Assembly (NCBI RefSeq): GCF_021991875.1
Contig: NZ_JAHLKR010000019.1
Location: 310,001-374,000, forward strand
Origin: Mycetohabitans sp. B8
GTDB lineage: Bacteria; Pseudomonadota; Gammaproteobacteria; Burkholderiales; Burkholderiaceae
DNA length: 64,000 nucleotides
Direction: 5' to 3'
In this document: positions 37,596 through 47,883 of the stretch, piece by piece
Layout of the letters: each line of letters begins with the position of its first letter
Numbering within the stretch: the first letter of the stretch is position 1
Made by a program: the position numbers and the translations under genes
Notes under the pieces: model-generated
Told to the model about the DNA's origin: nothing
Seen by the model: the letters and a program-made list of their open reading frames with translations, nothing else
Databases searched by the model: none

Positions 37596-39242
37596 ATGTC
37601 ATTTGATTCTCTCGGCTTGTCCGAACCTCTGGTTCGCGCCGTCAACGAACTCGGCTACACGACGCCTACACCGATTCAGCGGCAAGCCATTCCGGCCGTG
37701 CTCGGCGGCGGCGACCTGCTGGCCGGCGCACAAACTGGCACCGGCAAGACCGCCGGTTTCACGCTGCCGATCCTGGAAAGACTATCCCGCACGCGCGTGG
37801 CATCGGGCAAAGTGCCGGTTCGCGCACTGATCCTGACGCCAACACGCGAACTGGCGGCGCAAGTCGAGCAAAGCGTGCGCGAATACGGCAAGTACCTAAA
37901 GCTGCGTTCGACGGTCATGTTTGGCGGCGTCGGCATCAACCCGCAAATCGACGCACTGCGGCGCGGCGTCGACATCGTCGTGGCCACGCCTGGACGATTG
38001 CTAGACCACATTCAGCAGCGCACGATCGACCTCAGCAGCCTGCAGATCCTGGTGCTCGACGAGGCCGACCGGATGCTAGACATGGGCTTCATCCACGACA
38101 TCAAGCGAGTGCTCAAGCATCTGCCTTCGCAGCGCCAGAATCTGCTGTTCTCGGCGACGTTCTCCGACGAGATCAAGGCGCTCGCAGACAACCTGCTCGA
38201 TTCGCCAGCGCTAATTGAGGTGGCCCGTCGCAATACCACTGCCGAGACGGTCACCCAGAGGATCTATCCGGTCGATCGCGACCGCAAGCGCGAGCTACTC
38301 ACGCACTTGATCAACGAGCACAACTGGTTCCAGGTGCTCGTATTCACGCGCACCAAGCACGGTGCGAACCGGCTCGCCGAACAGTTGACGAAGGACGGTA
38401 TCAGCGCCCTGGCTATCCACGGCAACAAAAGCCAAGCGGCCCGAACCCGGGCATTGTCGGAATTCAAGGACGGCACGCTGCAAGTGTTGGTCGCCACCGA
38501 CATCGCAGCGCGCGGCATCGACATCGACCAATTGCCACACGTGGTGAATTTTGAACTGCCCAATGTTCCGGAAGACTACGTGCACCGAATCGGCCGCACC
38601 GGCCGCGCGGGCGCGACGGGCGAGGCCGTATCGCTGGTCTGCGTCGACGAACATCAATTGCTGACGGACATCGAACGCCTGATCAAGCGCACGCTGCCGC
38701 GCGAGGTCATTGCCGGTTTCGAACCCGATCCCAATGCGAAGCCGGAGCCGATCCAGCGGCGCAGCCAGCCGGCGCGCGGCGCGGGGCCACGCGAGCCCCG
38801 CCGCGCCGGCGCCAAGCCACAAGCGGGTCAAGCGGCGAAATCACCGGCGGCGCCAGCGGCCAAGCCCCGCACAGGGGCAGCGACCCAGTCAAGGGCAGCC
38901 GCCACTCAGTCACAACCGGGGGCGCCAGCCAGATCACCGGCGAGGGCAGTCGCCAACGCACGGCCCACACAGGCAGGCAAATCTCCATCGCCACACGCTG
39001 CGAAGCCGGGCGCCGCACCGGCGGGCAAGCACGGCGGCGCGGCGCCGCAGACCGCGCCGGAGCGGCATCGCGAAGCGGCCACGCCCCCGTCGCACGGTGG
39101 CCGTGACAAACGACTGGCGCAAGCACAGGCGCGCGACGCACGGCAGCCGCGCGCATCCCAATCCTCGCCACGATCGGCGCGACAGCGCAACGGCGGCCCG
39201 GGTGCGCTGCTCGGCGGTGGCACCAAGGGCTCGTCGCGCTAG
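37596..39242 (+). CDS. rhlE: DEAD-box RNA helicase RhlE
   Basis: ATP-dependent RNA helicase of the RhlE group, involved in ribosome assembly and RNA turnover. From the ATG at 37596 it has 548 residues. The core (about residues 1-370) shows the Q-motif, [31 protein letters not shown], and HRIGRTGR. The last 170 residues are a low-complexity tail of Ala, Pro, Gln, Arg and Lys, probably RNA-binding and disordered. Its stop overlaps the stop of the convergent downstream gene by three bases. Confidence 0.94.
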   Translation: MSFDSLGLSEPLVRAVNELGYTTPTPIQRQAIPAVLGGGDLLAGAQTGTGKTAGFTLPILERLSRTRVASGKVPVRALILTPTRELAAQVEQSVREYGKYLKLRSTVMFGGVGINPQIDALRRGVDIVVATPGRLLDHIQQRTIDLSSLQILVLDEADRMLDMGFIHDIKRVLKHLPSQRQNLLFSATFSDEIKALADNLLDSPALIEVARRNTTAETVTQRIYPVDRDRKRELLTHLINEHNWFQVLVFTRTKHGANRLAEQLTKDGISALAIHGNKSQAARTRALSEFKDGTLQVLVATDIAARGIDIDQLPHVVNFELPNVPEDYVHRIGRTGRAGATGEAVSLVCVDEHQLLTDIERLIKRTLPREVIAGFEPDPNAKPEPIQRRSQPARGAGPREPRRAGAKPQAGQAAKSPAAPAAKPRTGAATQSRAAATQSQPGAPARSPARAVANARPTQAGKSPSPHAAKPGAAPAGKHGGAAPQTAPERHREAATPPSHGGRDKRLAQAQARDARQPRASQSSPRSARQRNGGPGALLGGGTKGSSR

Positions 39243-39736
39243 TCGTGCGCGAGCATCGCCCGGATTTGCGCGTCCCAACGCGCAAGCACGGCGGCGCGCG
39301 CGGGCTCGAGCAACTCGAACGTCACGCCGGCCACGAGCTGCGCATAGTCGACGCGCTGCCATTGTGCCGCCTTCAGCACGGCGTCGAACACGGTCAGCGT
39401 CGTCGCGTCCCGCCGGCGCGGCGCGCTCACGCCCAGGCGCACCTGATACCACGCGTGCTCGAAAACAAACTCGAGCAGTGCGTTGCCGCCGGCGGCAAGC
39501 GCCCGCGCGGTGCGGGAATGCGGCCACAGCGCGAACCGCGCGCCGTGGGCATCAAGCACGACGATTTCGCCCACGCTGAGCAGTGACGTGCAAGGCCAGC
39601 CGAGCGGATCGACGGCGATCAATGAGGCCGCAAACGACGCTTTGTCATGCAGATGCGTGCCATTGAACCAAGCACGCAGCACATCGGGCCATTCATCGAA
39701 TGCGCCCCGTATCAGCGCGGTCCGCCGATCGGTCAT
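39239..39736 (-). CDS. Split-barrel FMN-binding-like protein (PNPOx-like), tentative
   Basis: A 165-residue soluble protein. The pattern of short strands ([24 protein letters not shown], then [22 protein letters not shown] and YQVRLGVSA) resembles the pyridoxamine-phosphate-oxidase-like split barrel, where a flavin or haem sits at a dimer interface, but the usual signature residues are not clear. It converges on rhlE with overlapping stops. Function unknown. Confidence 0.6.
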   Translation of the reverse strand: MTDRRTALIRGAFDEWPDVLRAWFNGTHLHDKASFAASLIAVDPLGWPCTSLLSVGEIVVLDAHGARFALWPHSRTARALAAGGNALLEFVFEHAWYQVRLGVSAPRRRDATTLTVFDAVLKAAQWQRVDYAQLVAGVTFELLEPARAAVLARWDAQIRAMLAHD

Positions 39737-39821
39737 CGTCCTCTCCGAGTCATGAATGACGGCCCGCGCGCAGCGGCGCCGACCGTAATCGTCGACCGAG
39801 CGCTGCCGTACGCCGTACTAG

Positions 39822-40649
39822 CTAGCGAAAGAATACGTGCTGCGTGATCTTGGCCAGCGGATAATGCACGCCGGGTTGAATCTTCGCAGGCAGGTCAAGC
39901 GGCTTGAGCAGCATCTTCACGCACATGTCGGCCGACAGGTGTCTGCGCACCAGTGCGTTCACGCGCGCCGCCTTTTCTCGCATGTAGGCGCTGTTGCGAA
40001 CCTGCGCAGGATATCTGACCGCGAACACATGTCGCAGCGCGATCTCCGAATCCTCGTTCTTGATTTCCATCACGCGGCGCATCAGCGCACCGAGCACCGC
40101 AAGGCGGCCATTGCCCTCGATCTGGTTGTACTTCTTGAAAAACTTGAAGAAGTACTTGTAATGCCGCACCTCGTCGCTGCGAATGTTGTCGGTGATCTCT
40201 TTGAGCACCGGCTCGTCCGAACACTCGTTGATCGCGCGGTACAATGTGGCCGTACCGGTCTCCACCACGCAGCGTGCGACCATTTCCAGCGCTCGGGTCT
40301 TTTCGAACGCTTCCAGCGAGCACGTTTTCGAATACTCGTCAAAAAAATGCCCGAATGCCAGGTCCCAATCGAACTCTGGCCAAACATAATTGATATAGGC
40401 TTTCAGCGCGCGGCCGTGCTGCAACTCCTCGTGTTCCCAATGCTGGTTCAACCATCCGGACACTTCCGGATCGCCATCAAAGAATGCACTAAGGTTACTC
40501 GTATACAAATCCGAGCCGCTTTCAATAAACGACGCCGCGCATAACAGCAGCAGCAAATCCTCGTTTACGGCGGCGCGCGAACGATCGATCCGCGACAAAT
40601 CGATATCCTCGATACGCCACGGCAACACAGTTTGAGTGTCGGTTTGCAT
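39822..40649 (-). CDS. Ferritin-like diiron protein of unknown role
   Basis: A 275-residue protein from the ATG at 40649, which follows GGAGG; an open frame continues to 40733. It has a ferritin-like four-helix core with two ExxH pairs: WEHEELQHGRAL near residue 70 and RSDEVRHYKYFF near residue 160, plus a central Glu-rich helix (VARCVVETGTATLY). The order Glu, ExxH, Glu, ExxH fits a carboxylate-bridged diiron site, as in desaturases, hydroxylases or rubrerythrin-like enzymes. The C-terminal 80 residues are basic and mixed. It is divergent from glpR, 264 bases away. Its substrate is unknown. Confidence 0.75.
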   Translation of the reverse strand: MQTDTQTVLPWRIEDIDLSRIDRSRAAVNEDLLLLLCAASFIESGSDLYTSNLSAFFDGDPEVSGWLNQHWEHEELQHGRALKAYINYVWPEFDWDLAFGHFFDEYSKTCSLEAFEKTRALEMVARCVVETGTATLYRAINECSDEPVLKEITDNIRSDEVRHYKYFFKFFKKYNQIEGNGRLAVLGALMRRVMEIKNEDSEIALRHVFAVRYPAQVRNSAYMREKAARVNALVRRHLSADMCVKMLLKPLDLPAKIQPGVHYPLAKITQHVFFR

Positions 40650-40913
40650 TTTTTCCTCCGAAGCCTGCGCGCCGGCACGCCCGTGCTCCTGTCCGCAGTA
40701 CTTGATCCGGGTATCGGTTCGCGACTTCTGCATGACCTACGTAATATCGGGTGCAGTTTAACGTGCCGCGCCCGACTCTGCTGGTCTGGAACAGACCAGG
40801 CAGTCGCCTGGCCAGTTCCGATATCCTGTATAAAAAGGACATTCGCTGTACATCGTGGGCGGGCCTTTACAATAGACGGACCCAGACCGCTTCGCGACCA
40901 TGCTAACAAGAAC

Positions 40914-41693
40914 ATGACCCGAGACCCGCGCATCACGTTGAATGCACGCCAGCAGGAATTGCTCGATTGCGTTCAGCACGAAGGCTTCGTCACTGTCGAG
41001 AATCTTGCTGCACGCTTTCATGTCACGCCGCAGACGATCCGGCGCGACGTGAACTGGCTCGCCGAGATGAATTTGCTGCGCCGCCACCATGGCGGCGTCA
41101 CGTTGCCCACCAGCTCGGAAAACCTGGCGTATACCGCGCGTCAACGCATGTTCCAGGAAGAGAAGCGGCGCATCGCCGCGCTCGCCGCCAGCCATATTCC
41201 AGACCAGGCATCGCTGTTCATCAATCTGGGCACGACGACCGAGGCAGTGGCGCGTGCGCTCAATCGCCATCGCGGCCTGCACGTGATCACCAACAACCTG
41301 AACGTCGCGACGGTCATGAGCGACTATGCCGAATGTGAGGTACTCGTCACCGGTGGCATCGTCCGTCCATGGGACCAGGGTGTGGTCGGCGAGATGGCGG
41401 TCGATTTCATTCGCCAGTTCAAGGTCGATTATGCGCTGATTGGCATCTCGAGCATCGAACTGGACGGCACGCTGCGCGATTTCGATACGCGTGAGGTGAG
41501 GGTGGCAGAAGCCATTATCGAGCACGCACGCAGCGTGTTCCTGGTGGCGGACCATTCGAAGTTCGGACGCCCCGCGCTGGTGCGCCTGGGCCATTTGAAC
41601 CAAGTCGACGCGCTGTTCACCGACGCGCCAGCACCTAATGAGATGGCAGAGGTGATTTTGGCGGCGGGCACCGACGTCCACGTCGCCAGTTGA
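40914..41693 (+). CDS. glpR: Glycerol-3-phosphate regulon repressor (DeoR family)
   Basis: DNA-binding repressor that releases glycerol genes when it binds glycerol-3-phosphate. The 259-residue protein has an N-terminal winged helix (LNARQQELLDCVQHEGFVTV then RFHVTPQTIRRDVNWL) and a C-terminal sugar-phosphate-binding DeoRC domain with ITNNLNVATVM, the GGIVRPWDQG segment and DYALIGISSIELDGTL. The ATG at 40914 gives the family start. It lies 1.1 kb upstream of glpD on the same strand, with a small gene between. Confidence 0.92.
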   Translation: MTRDPRITLNARQQELLDCVQHEGFVTVENLAARFHVTPQTIRRDVNWLAEMNLLRRHHGGVTLPTSSENLAYTARQRMFQEEKRRIAALAASHIPDQASLFINLGTTTEAVARALNRHRGLHVITNNLNVATVMSDYAECEVLVTGGIVRPWDQGVVGEMAVDFIRQFKVDYALIGISSIELDGTLRDFDTREVRVAEAIIEHARSVFLVADHSKFGRPALVRLGHLNQVDALFTDAPAPNEMAEVILAAGTDVHVAS

Positions 41694-41957
41694 ATCCGGC
41701 GACGCACGCCACGAGCATTTCACGAGTGCATGAGCGCCGTCGCCCAGTCTGCTTGTCCATCACCTTCAATGTTGCACCGCAAGTTGCAACGCTGCGATGC
41801 TCGGCTAAAATGCAAGTTCCCGGAGCTCATAGTGCGCGTGGCCGCTACGTACACAGCGAGCGCCAGGAAGCCTGCCCGCTCGTGCCCATCAGCCGATTCG
41901 TCGCCTGCTGCCGAAGGGTTCGCAATGACCGCTGAGCCGGTCCTCTGGAGAACGACG

Positions 41958-42155
41958 ATGCTGAGTCCGCATGAATTCGCCACACTTTTGCTAGTGAAGG
42001 ACGCGCCGAAACAGGTGGACATGAACCGAGAAGAGTTGGGCGCCCTTCTCGACCGCCAAATGGTTGAGCTCGAGAAACTGGCGACCGGCCAGCAACGGCT
42101 CCGCGTGACCGAGACGGGCGATACCGCGCTGCGCGCGGTCAAGCACTACCCGTAA
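41958..42155 (+). CDS. Small conserved protein
   Basis: A 65-residue protein with GGAG eight bases ahead of the ATG at 41958. It has a helical, charged sequence (LSPHEFATLLLVKDAPKQVD and EELGALLDRQMVELEKLATG) that I recall from short Burkholderia proteins. No function is known. The longer frame back to 41730 adds unrelated residues. A GC-rich hairpin at 42189-42210 follows. Confidence 0.65.
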   Translation: MLSPHEFATLLLVKDAPKQVDMNREELGALLDRQMVELEKLATGQQRLRVTETGDTALRAVKHYP

Positions 42156-42188
42156 GTCCATTTGCCGCTGCAACACCGGTCAACCGAT

Positions 42189-42210
42189 GGACGCCGCGCC
42201 CGCGGCGTCC
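42189..42210 (+). terminator. GC-rich hairpin after the small conserved gene
   Basis: Perfect ten-base arms GGACGCCGCG and CGCGGCGTCC with a CC turn. No T-run follows, so termination strength is uncertain. Confidence 0.45.
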
Positions 42211-42700
42211 GGCGCGCGCGCCGCCGGCATACCCTCCAATCCCCTGTCGCCGTTCGGCGCGCGATGATGGCGCTCGTGCGGCATTTTTGACCGTTGCGCT
42301 TTCCCACTCTCCCGTTTACTTCATACAGTGACCGGCGTCGTGATCGGGTACCGCAAGCGCCGCGCGCGCATGCTCCAGCACGGCACGCGCCTCACCACCA
42401 TCGCTGCCGCGGGCGCGCTCGAGCGCTGAAGACCGTCATCGCCGCCCCCGGGCATCATCTCGGCGATGCCCACCTCTCCACCCTAGCGGCTCGCATCACG
42501 CGGCGGCCAATTACCGTCCCAGCGTCGGGCATCATCCGGCGGCCGGCCATCGCCCCAGGCGGGACACCACTCGGCGGCCAGGCACCGCCCCAACCCAGAA
42601 CACCACCCAGCGCCCGGGCATGTGCGCTAAACGTCCCTTCCGTTGCCTGGACGCCCGTCGTTCCAGCACTTATTTGAATCCCTTGATATTTTCAAGTTTA
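42211..42700. other. C-rich gene-free tract before glpD
   Basis: Nearly 500 bases of biased composition with recurring CATC, CGGCGGCC and CACC words between 42440 and 42610. No frame resembles a protein, and no aquaglyceroporin (glpF) remnant is recognisable where related glp clusters often carry one. Confidence 0.45.
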
Positions 42701-42739
42701 TTAGCTAAATTTTCGTTTACGAACATTTAATGTTGCTAA
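42701..42739 (+). promoter_or_regulatory. GlpR-type operator upstream of glpD
   Basis: The core ATTTTCGTTTACGAACAT (42709-42726) is a near-perfect palindrome, one base off, and closely matches the GlpR operator known from E. coli, which has TTCG and CGAA half-sites. An overlapping palindrome AACATTTAATGTT (42722-42734) and outer TTAGC/GCTAA arms (42701-42705, 42735-42739) suggest a double site. It lies 66-104 bases before the glpD start. Confidence 0.75.
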
Positions 42740-42804
42740 ACGCGCATAGACAAGGGCGCAGCGCGCGAACCGCGCAGCGGCGCCGTGACATTCGGAGGGG
42801 TAAG

Positions 42805-44364
42805 GTGAACAAATCGGATCACTACGATCTACTGGTCGTCGGCGGTGGCATCAATGGCGCGGGCATTGCGCGAGACGCGACAGGCCGCGGATTGAAGGTG
42901 CTGCTATGCGAGCAAGACGACCTCGCGGCGCATACCTCGTCAGCTAGCACGAAGCTGATCCATGGCGGGCTGCGCTATCTCGAATATTACGAGTTTGGAC
43001 TTGTCAGGAAAGCGCTGCAGGAGCGCGAAGTCCTGCTGCGCGCCGCGCCGCACATCATCCGCCCGTTGCGTTTCGTGATGCCACACATGCCACACCTGCG
43101 CCCAGCATGGCTAATTCGCGCCGGACTGTTCTTGTACGACCACCTCGCCCCGCGCGAGATGCTGCCCGGCTCAGAAGGCATCGACTTGCGCACCCATCCG
43201 AGCGGCGCGCCGTTGGTGGACTCGATCACGCGCGGCTTCGTCTATTCGGACGGCTGGGTCGACGATGCGCGACTGGTCGTGCTCAACGCGCTCGACGCGC
43301 GACTTCGCGGCGCAACGATCCTGACGCGCACGCGGCTGGTGAGCGCGCAGCGCAGCGGCTCATTATGGGACGCGCAACTACGCTCACGCGACGGACGGAT
43401 GCAACAGGTCCGCGCGCGCGCCATCGCCAATGCCGCTGGCCCGTGGGTCGGCGAGTTGCTGACCGACACGTTGAAGCTGGGCGCGCAGCATCGCATCCGA
43501 CTCGTTAAGGGCAGTCACATCGTCACGCACAAGTTGTTCGATCATGATTTCGCGTATATTTTCCAGAATCCCGACAAGCGCATCATATTCGCGATTCCCT
43601 ATCAAAAAGACTTCACGCTGATCGGCACGACCGACGTCGAATACCATGACGACGCCTCGCGCGTACAGATCGAGGAGAGCGAAGTCGCATACCTGTGCGA
43701 ATCGGTGAACCGCTATTTCAAGCGCTCGATTGCGCGTACCGATGTGGTATGGACGTACGCTGGTGTACGCCCGCTACTGGAGAACGACGAGAACGCCGCC
43801 GCATCGGCGGTCACGCGTGACTACCGCTTGGATCTAGACATGCCCCCAGGGCAGGCGCCGATCTTGTCGGTGTTCGGTGGCAAGATCACGACGTTCCGCA
43901 AACTCGCCGAAGAAGCGCTGGACCGCCTCAGCGGGCCGTTGAAGATCACGCAACCGAGCTGGACCCACGATGCGCCACTGCCCGGCGGCGATATCGCCGG
44001 CTCGAACTTTGCGGCGTTCGCCAAGCAATTTGCGGCGCGTCATCGGTGGCTGCCCGACACGCTTGCACTACGCTACGCGCATGCGTATGGCACGCGCGTC
44101 GAGCAGTTACTGGATGGCGCGAAAACGCTGTCCGACCTGGGCGCGGAGATTGCGCCGGGGTTGTACGAAGCCGAATTGCGCTACTTGCGCGATCAGGAAT
44201 GGTCATGTAGCGCGGACGACGTGCTGTGGCGCCGCTCCAAGATTGGCCTGCACCTGGACGCCCAGGCGGCGGGTAATGTGCAGGCCTGGTTCGAGCGGGC
44301 CAGCGGTGATACGCATGCCACTGCCCAACCCAATTTACACCTCGCCCACGCGATTCACGTGTAA
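42805..44364 (+). CDS. glpD: Aerobic glycerol-3-phosphate dehydrogenase
   Basis: Membrane-associated FAD enzyme that oxidises glycerol-3-phosphate to dihydroxyacetone phosphate and feeds electrons to ubiquinone. GGAGGGG precedes the GTG start at 42805, giving 519 residues; the frame is open further back to 42730 without homology. It has the FAD-binding VVGGGINGAGIARDATGRG near residue 12, SSASTKLIHGGLRYLEYYEF, GFVYSDGWVDDARLV, a second nucleotide region, and the C-terminal DAP-oxidase domain. glpK follows 54 bases later. Confidence 0.95.
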   Translation: MNKSDHYDLLVVGGGINGAGIARDATGRGLKVLLCEQDDLAAHTSSASTKLIHGGLRYLEYYEFGLVRKALQEREVLLRAAPHIIRPLRFVMPHMPHLRPAWLIRAGLFLYDHLAPREMLPGSEGIDLRTHPSGAPLVDSITRGFVYSDGWVDDARLVVLNALDARLRGATILTRTRLVSAQRSGSLWDAQLRSRDGRMQQVRARAIANAAGPWVGELLTDTLKLGAQHRIRLVKGSHIVTHKLFDHDFAYIFQNPDKRIIFAIPYQKDFTLIGTTDVEYHDDASRVQIEESEVAYLCESVNRYFKRSIARTDVVWTYAGVRPLLENDENAAASAVTRDYRLDLDMPPGQAPILSVFGGKITTFRKLAEEALDRLSGPLKITQPSWTHDAPLPGGDIAGSNFAAFAKQFAARHRWLPDTLALRYAHAYGTRVEQLLDGAKTLSDLGAEIAPGLYEAELRYLRDQEWSCSADDVLWRRSKIGLHLDAQAAGNVQAWFERASGDTHATAQPNLHLAHAIHV

Positions 44365-44418
44365 CCTGGCTGGCGACCCGGCACCGCGGGTAACATAGAG
44401 AAAAGAAAGGAGACACTC

Positions 44419-45921
44419 ATGACCGACCGCTATATTCTTGCACTCGACCAGGGCACCACAAGCTCGCGCGCGATCGTGTTCGACCATGGCGGACGGGTCG
44501 TGTCGGTGTCGCAGAAGGAATTCCGCCAAATCTATCCGCAGCCAGGCTGGGTCGAGCACGATCCGCGCGAAATTTGGTCGACCCAGGCTGGCGTCGCCGC
44601 CGAAGCCGTAGTCCGCGCTGGGATCAATACTGCGTTGATCGCCGCGATCGGCATCACGAATCAACGCGAAACCACGATCGTCTGGGACCGCGATACCGGC
44701 GAGCCGATCTACAACGCGATCGTGTGGCAGGACCGCCGCACCGCTGGCTTGTGCAACGAGTTGAAGGCGCGCGGCCTGGAAACGACAGTGCGCGAGAAGA
44801 CCGGCTTGCCGATCGATGCTTATTTTTCCGCCACCAAGATCAGTTGGCTCCTGGACCACGTCGATGGCGCGCGCGCCAAGGCGGCACAAGGCAAGCTCGC
44901 CTTTGGCACTGTCGACAGCTGGCTGATGTGGAACCTAAGCGCACGCCAGTTGCACGTGACGGACGTGACCAACGCGTCACGCACGATGCTGTTCAATATC
45001 CATACGCTGCAGTGGGACGATGCGCTGCTCGCGCTATTTGACATTCCGCGCTCGATGCTGCCCGAGGTGTGCCAGTCCTCGCAAATCTACACCGACACAC
45101 AGACGAGCCTGTTTAACGCAACCATTCCGCTCGCCGGTGTGGCCGGCGATCAACACGCCGCGCTGTTCGGCCAGATGTGCACGAGCGCCGGCATGGTCAA
45201 GAACACCTACGGCACCGGCTGCTTCCTGGTGATGAACACAGGCGAGCAGCCGATCGAATCGCGCAACAACCTCGTGACCACGATCGCGTGGCAGATCGGC
45301 AACCAGGTAACGTACGCGCTGGAAGGGAGCATTTTCATCGCTGGCGCGCTCGTGCAATGGCTGCGCGATGAACTGGGCATCATCCGACACGCACGCGACA
45401 TTGAAGCGCTGGCGCGCTCGGTCGCGCATACAGACGGCGTGACCATCGTGCCCGCTTTCGCCGGACTGGGCCCACCGCATTGGAATGCCAACGCGCGGGG
45501 CACTGTGTTCGGCATCACGCGCGGCACACACGCCGGCCATCTTGCCCGAGCAGCCCTTGAGGCGATCGCGTACCAGTCGATCGACGTGGTTCGTGCGATG
45601 GAAGCAGACGCCGGACTGCGCATCGGCGAGCTTCGCGTGGACGGGGGCGCGGTGGAAAACGACTTACTCATGCAGATTCAAGCAGACCTGCTCGGCGTGG
45701 ACGTGGTCCGGTCTCAAATCCAAGAAACGACCGCATTAGGCGCCGCCTATCTGGCCGGTCTTGCGGTCGGCTACTGGAACGATATTGCCGAGCTGCGGCA
45801 GCAATGGCAAATGGACCGGCGTTTTGTGCGCCACGCACGCACCGAGGACGTCGAACGCGGGCTGGCGGCATGGCATCGCGCGATTCGTGCCGCGAAGGCG
45901 TGGGCCGATGCCGCGCCATGA
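44419..45921 (+). CDS. glpK: Glycerol kinase
   Basis: Phosphorylates glycerol to glycerol-3-phosphate, the substrate of GlpD next door. The 500-residue FGGY-family protein has [19 protein letters not shown] at the start, [19 protein letters not shown] near residue 80, [10 protein letters not shown], the [12 protein letters not shown] motif near residue 240 and [21 protein letters not shown] near residue 405. AAAGGAG precedes the ATG. It is expected to be in one operon with glpD under GlpR control. Confidence 0.96.
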   Translation: MTDRYILALDQGTTSSRAIVFDHGGRVVSVSQKEFRQIYPQPGWVEHDPREIWSTQAGVAAEAVVRAGINTALIAAIGITNQRETTIVWDRDTGEPIYNAIVWQDRRTAGLCNELKARGLETTVREKTGLPIDAYFSATKISWLLDHVDGARAKAAQGKLAFGTVDSWLMWNLSARQLHVTDVTNASRTMLFNIHTLQWDDALLALFDIPRSMLPEVCQSSQIYTDTQTSLFNATIPLAGVAGDQHAALFGQMCTSAGMVKNTYGTGCFLVMNTGEQPIESRNNLVTTIAWQIGNQVTYALEGSIFIAGALVQWLRDELGIIRHARDIEALARSVAHTDGVTIVPAFAGLGPPHWNANARGTVFGITRGTHAGHLARAALEAIAYQSIDVVRAMEADAGLRIGELRVDGGAVENDLLMQIQADLLGVDVVRSQIQETTALGAAYLAGLAVGYWNDIAELRQQWQMDRRFVRHARTEDVERGLAAWHRAIRAAKAWADAAP

Positions 45922-46088
45922 ACTGCGCTGTGTCGGCAGCAATACGCCATTTTTCGCGGCCGTGACGTCCACGACGAGCGCCGAGATCGCGATTTCCGGC
46001 GGCATGCGGCACAACGCCGCGTGTTGTTGTATGCTCCCGGATGCCGTTCGTGCGTCATCGAACCGACGCGCGGCGGCATGTCAATGCG

Positions 46089-46254
46089 TCTTCAGGGCGG
46101 GGTGAAAGTCCCCACCGGCGGTATGCCGTGCACCGGTCCTTCGGCCGGCGCGCGATGAGCCCGCGAGCGCCGATGCGTCGTGCAAATGCCGCATCGGGTC
46201 AGCAGATCTGGTGCGATGCCAGAGCCGACGGTTATAGTCCGGATGAGAGAAGAT
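46089..46254 (+). ncRNA. FMN riboswitch (RFN element)
   Basis: The conserved RFN blocks appear in order: TCTTCAGGGCGGGGTGAAAG, TCCCCACCGGCGGT, a variable stem, AGCCCGCGAGCG, GTCAGCAGATCTGGTG, GATGCCAGAGCCGACGGTTA and TAGTCCGGATGAGAGAAGA, with closing TCTTC/GAAGA pairing. It sits 132 bases upstream of ribB and would switch off its expression when FMN is bound. Confidence 0.95.
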
Positions 46255-46386
46255 GTGAGGACACGACGCCGACAGCGCGCCCCTAGCCGGTTTGCCGTGC
46301 GGGCAGCTGCCGGTATCTGTCTTCGGTTGTCTCTTACCAGTCGTTGCCCTGAAACGTTTTTCGCCAAACCTTGCGAGGAGCGTTTC

Positions 46387-47130
46387 ATGTCGAAATCCAC
46401 ACCGTTGTTCGAGCCGCCGACAGACTCAGTTCTGTATCCCCGTTATCACGCCGATCCGCATGCGATCCCGTCGCGCATCGCCGCCGCGTTACAGGCGATG
46501 CACGACGGGCGCCCTGTCGTCCTGCAGGACGACTTCAATCGCGAGAACGAGGCCGACCTGATCGTTGCGGCCGAAAAGCTCACGATCGAGACGATGGCGC
46601 TGTTGATTCGCGAATGCAGCGGCATTGTGTGCTTGTGCCTACCGGATGCGAAGATTCGCCAGCTTGCGCTGCCGCAGATGGTGCCGGCCAACCAAAGCCG
46701 CCACGGCACCGCGTTCACCGTATCAATCGAAGCACGTGACGGTGTCAGCACCGGCGTCTCGGCGGCCGACCGGCTGACCACGATTCGCGCGGCCATCGCG
46801 GACCAAGCCAAGCCGACCGACATCGTTCGCCCGGGGCACGTGTTTCCATTGCGCGCACAACCCGGCGGCGTGCTCACACGCCGCGGCCACACCGAAGGAA
46901 CGGTCGACCTATGCTGGCTCGCCGGGCTGAAGCCGGCCGGCGTGCTGTGCGAACTGATGAATCCAGACGGCACGATGACGCGCGGTGACGATGTCGGGCG
47001 TTTCGCGACACAGCATCGGCTGCCGATGCTGACAATCGAGGAGTTGGTCGATTTCCGGCGCGCACTGGCGCGGCCGGGCACCGACGCGTCGATCCCAGCG
47101 CCCGTGGCGCTCGACTTGAGCCCCTGCTAG
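46387..47130 (+). CDS. ribB: 3,4-dihydroxy-2-butanone-4-phosphate synthase
   Basis: Makes the four-carbon riboflavin precursor from ribulose-5-phosphate. The ATG at 46387 follows GAGGAG, giving 247 residues. Family motifs: [20 protein letters not shown] near residue 45, [30 protein letters not shown] and [13 protein letters not shown]. It is the stand-alone RibB type, lacking the GTP cyclohydrolase II domain, and has about 25 extra N-terminal residues relative to E. coli. It is controlled by the FMN riboswitch upstream. Its stop overlaps the end of a transporter relic on the other strand. Confidence 0.95.
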   Translation: MSKSTPLFEPPTDSVLYPRYHADPHAIPSRIAAALQAMHDGRPVVLQDDFNRENEADLIVAAEKLTIETMALLIRECSGIVCLCLPDAKIRQLALPQMVPANQSRHGTAFTVSIEARDGVSTGVSAADRLTTIRAAIADQAKPTDIVRPGHVFPLRAQPGGVLTRRGHTEGTVDLCWLAGLKPAGVLCELMNPDGTMTRGDDVGRFATQHRLPMLTIEELVDFRRALARPGTDASIPAPVALDLSPC

Positions 47131-47790
47131 CCGGCGCGACCGGGCGCCACGCCGGCACACGTGTCCGCGCGGCCGGTACGCGTGGCGCGGCGTTCGACTC
47201 CAGCGGCGAGCAGCGTCACCGCGAGCGCCGCCAGCGCAACGGCTGCGGCGGCCCACGGCAGCGCGGTCACCCGCCGCCGTGGGTGATCACAGCACCGTCA
47301 AGCCATGCCGCACCCGCATTGCCGATGTTGAACGCCCCGATATTGAGCGTGGAGGCAAGATTCGGCGCCACGTGCACCTTCTCGAGCACGCGCATTTGCA
47401 GCAGCGGCGCAGTGGCAAAAGCGAGGATGCCCATCAGCGACGGCATCAGTGCACGGTCCGCGAGCCGGCCGCCGAGCGTATTGCCCAGCGTCAGGCCAAC
47501 GCCAAACAGCACCAGTACAAGCGTAACGCCATGCAGCGAGATGCCGGTCATTTGTTCGAACAGCGGCGCGATAGGTACACACGACGAATACGCTGCCAAA
47601 ACCCAGTACGGTCATCAGCAACGCAAGCCAGACTTGCACGTCTACGAGCACACGCACCTCCCGGCCAAGGTGGGTCACGCCACAAGCGTGGCCGTTAGGC
47701 ACCAGCACGCTCACCGCCGCGAATGCCAGCATGCCCAGCGCGGTAACGACCCAGAACGCGCTGCGCCCTTCTCGAGTTGCCCCATAAAAG
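47128..47790 (-). pseudogene. Decayed MFS transporter (C-terminal two thirds)
   Basis: Three frames in succession carry pieces of a 12-helix major facilitator: SAFWVVTALGMLAFAAVSVLVP and a following WLALLMTVLGFGSVFVV (from about 47790 to 47590), then IAPLFEQMTGISLHGVTLV, GVGLTLGNTLGGRLADRALMP and NLASTLNIGAFNIGNAGAAWL to a TGA at 47267, and finally ALPWAAAAVALAALAVTLL to a TAG at 47128. At least two frameshifts separate them and the first 130 residues or so are gone. The pieces resemble sugar or drug efflux (DHA1/AraJ-like) members. Confidence 0.8.
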
Positions 47791-47830
47791 TGCTCAGTGG
47801 CACAACGTGAGGGAAGTTACCGGCTCGGCG

Positions 47831-47836
47831 TATAAT
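47831..47836 (+). promoter_or_regulatory. Probable -10 element of miaB
   Basis: A perfect TATAAT lies 48 bases upstream of the miaB start. No matching -35 hexamer is obvious at the right distance, so the assignment is tentative. Confidence 0.4.
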
Positions 47837-47883
47837 TCCAACTTCTCCCCCGCCCCCAGATAAACGACTGCGACGGCGACACT

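Noticed and set aside
40813-40835. CTGT...-like element between the ferritin-like gene and glpR as a LexA box
   Set aside because: The second half is GGAC rather than ACAG, so the SOS consensus fails; unlike the recA box it is not palindromic in the right way.
42294-42677. A 127-codon plus-strand frame before glpD as a gene
   Set aside because: No ribosome-binding site, extreme Pro/Ala/Arg/His content and no family resemblance; it is in the biased C-rich tract.
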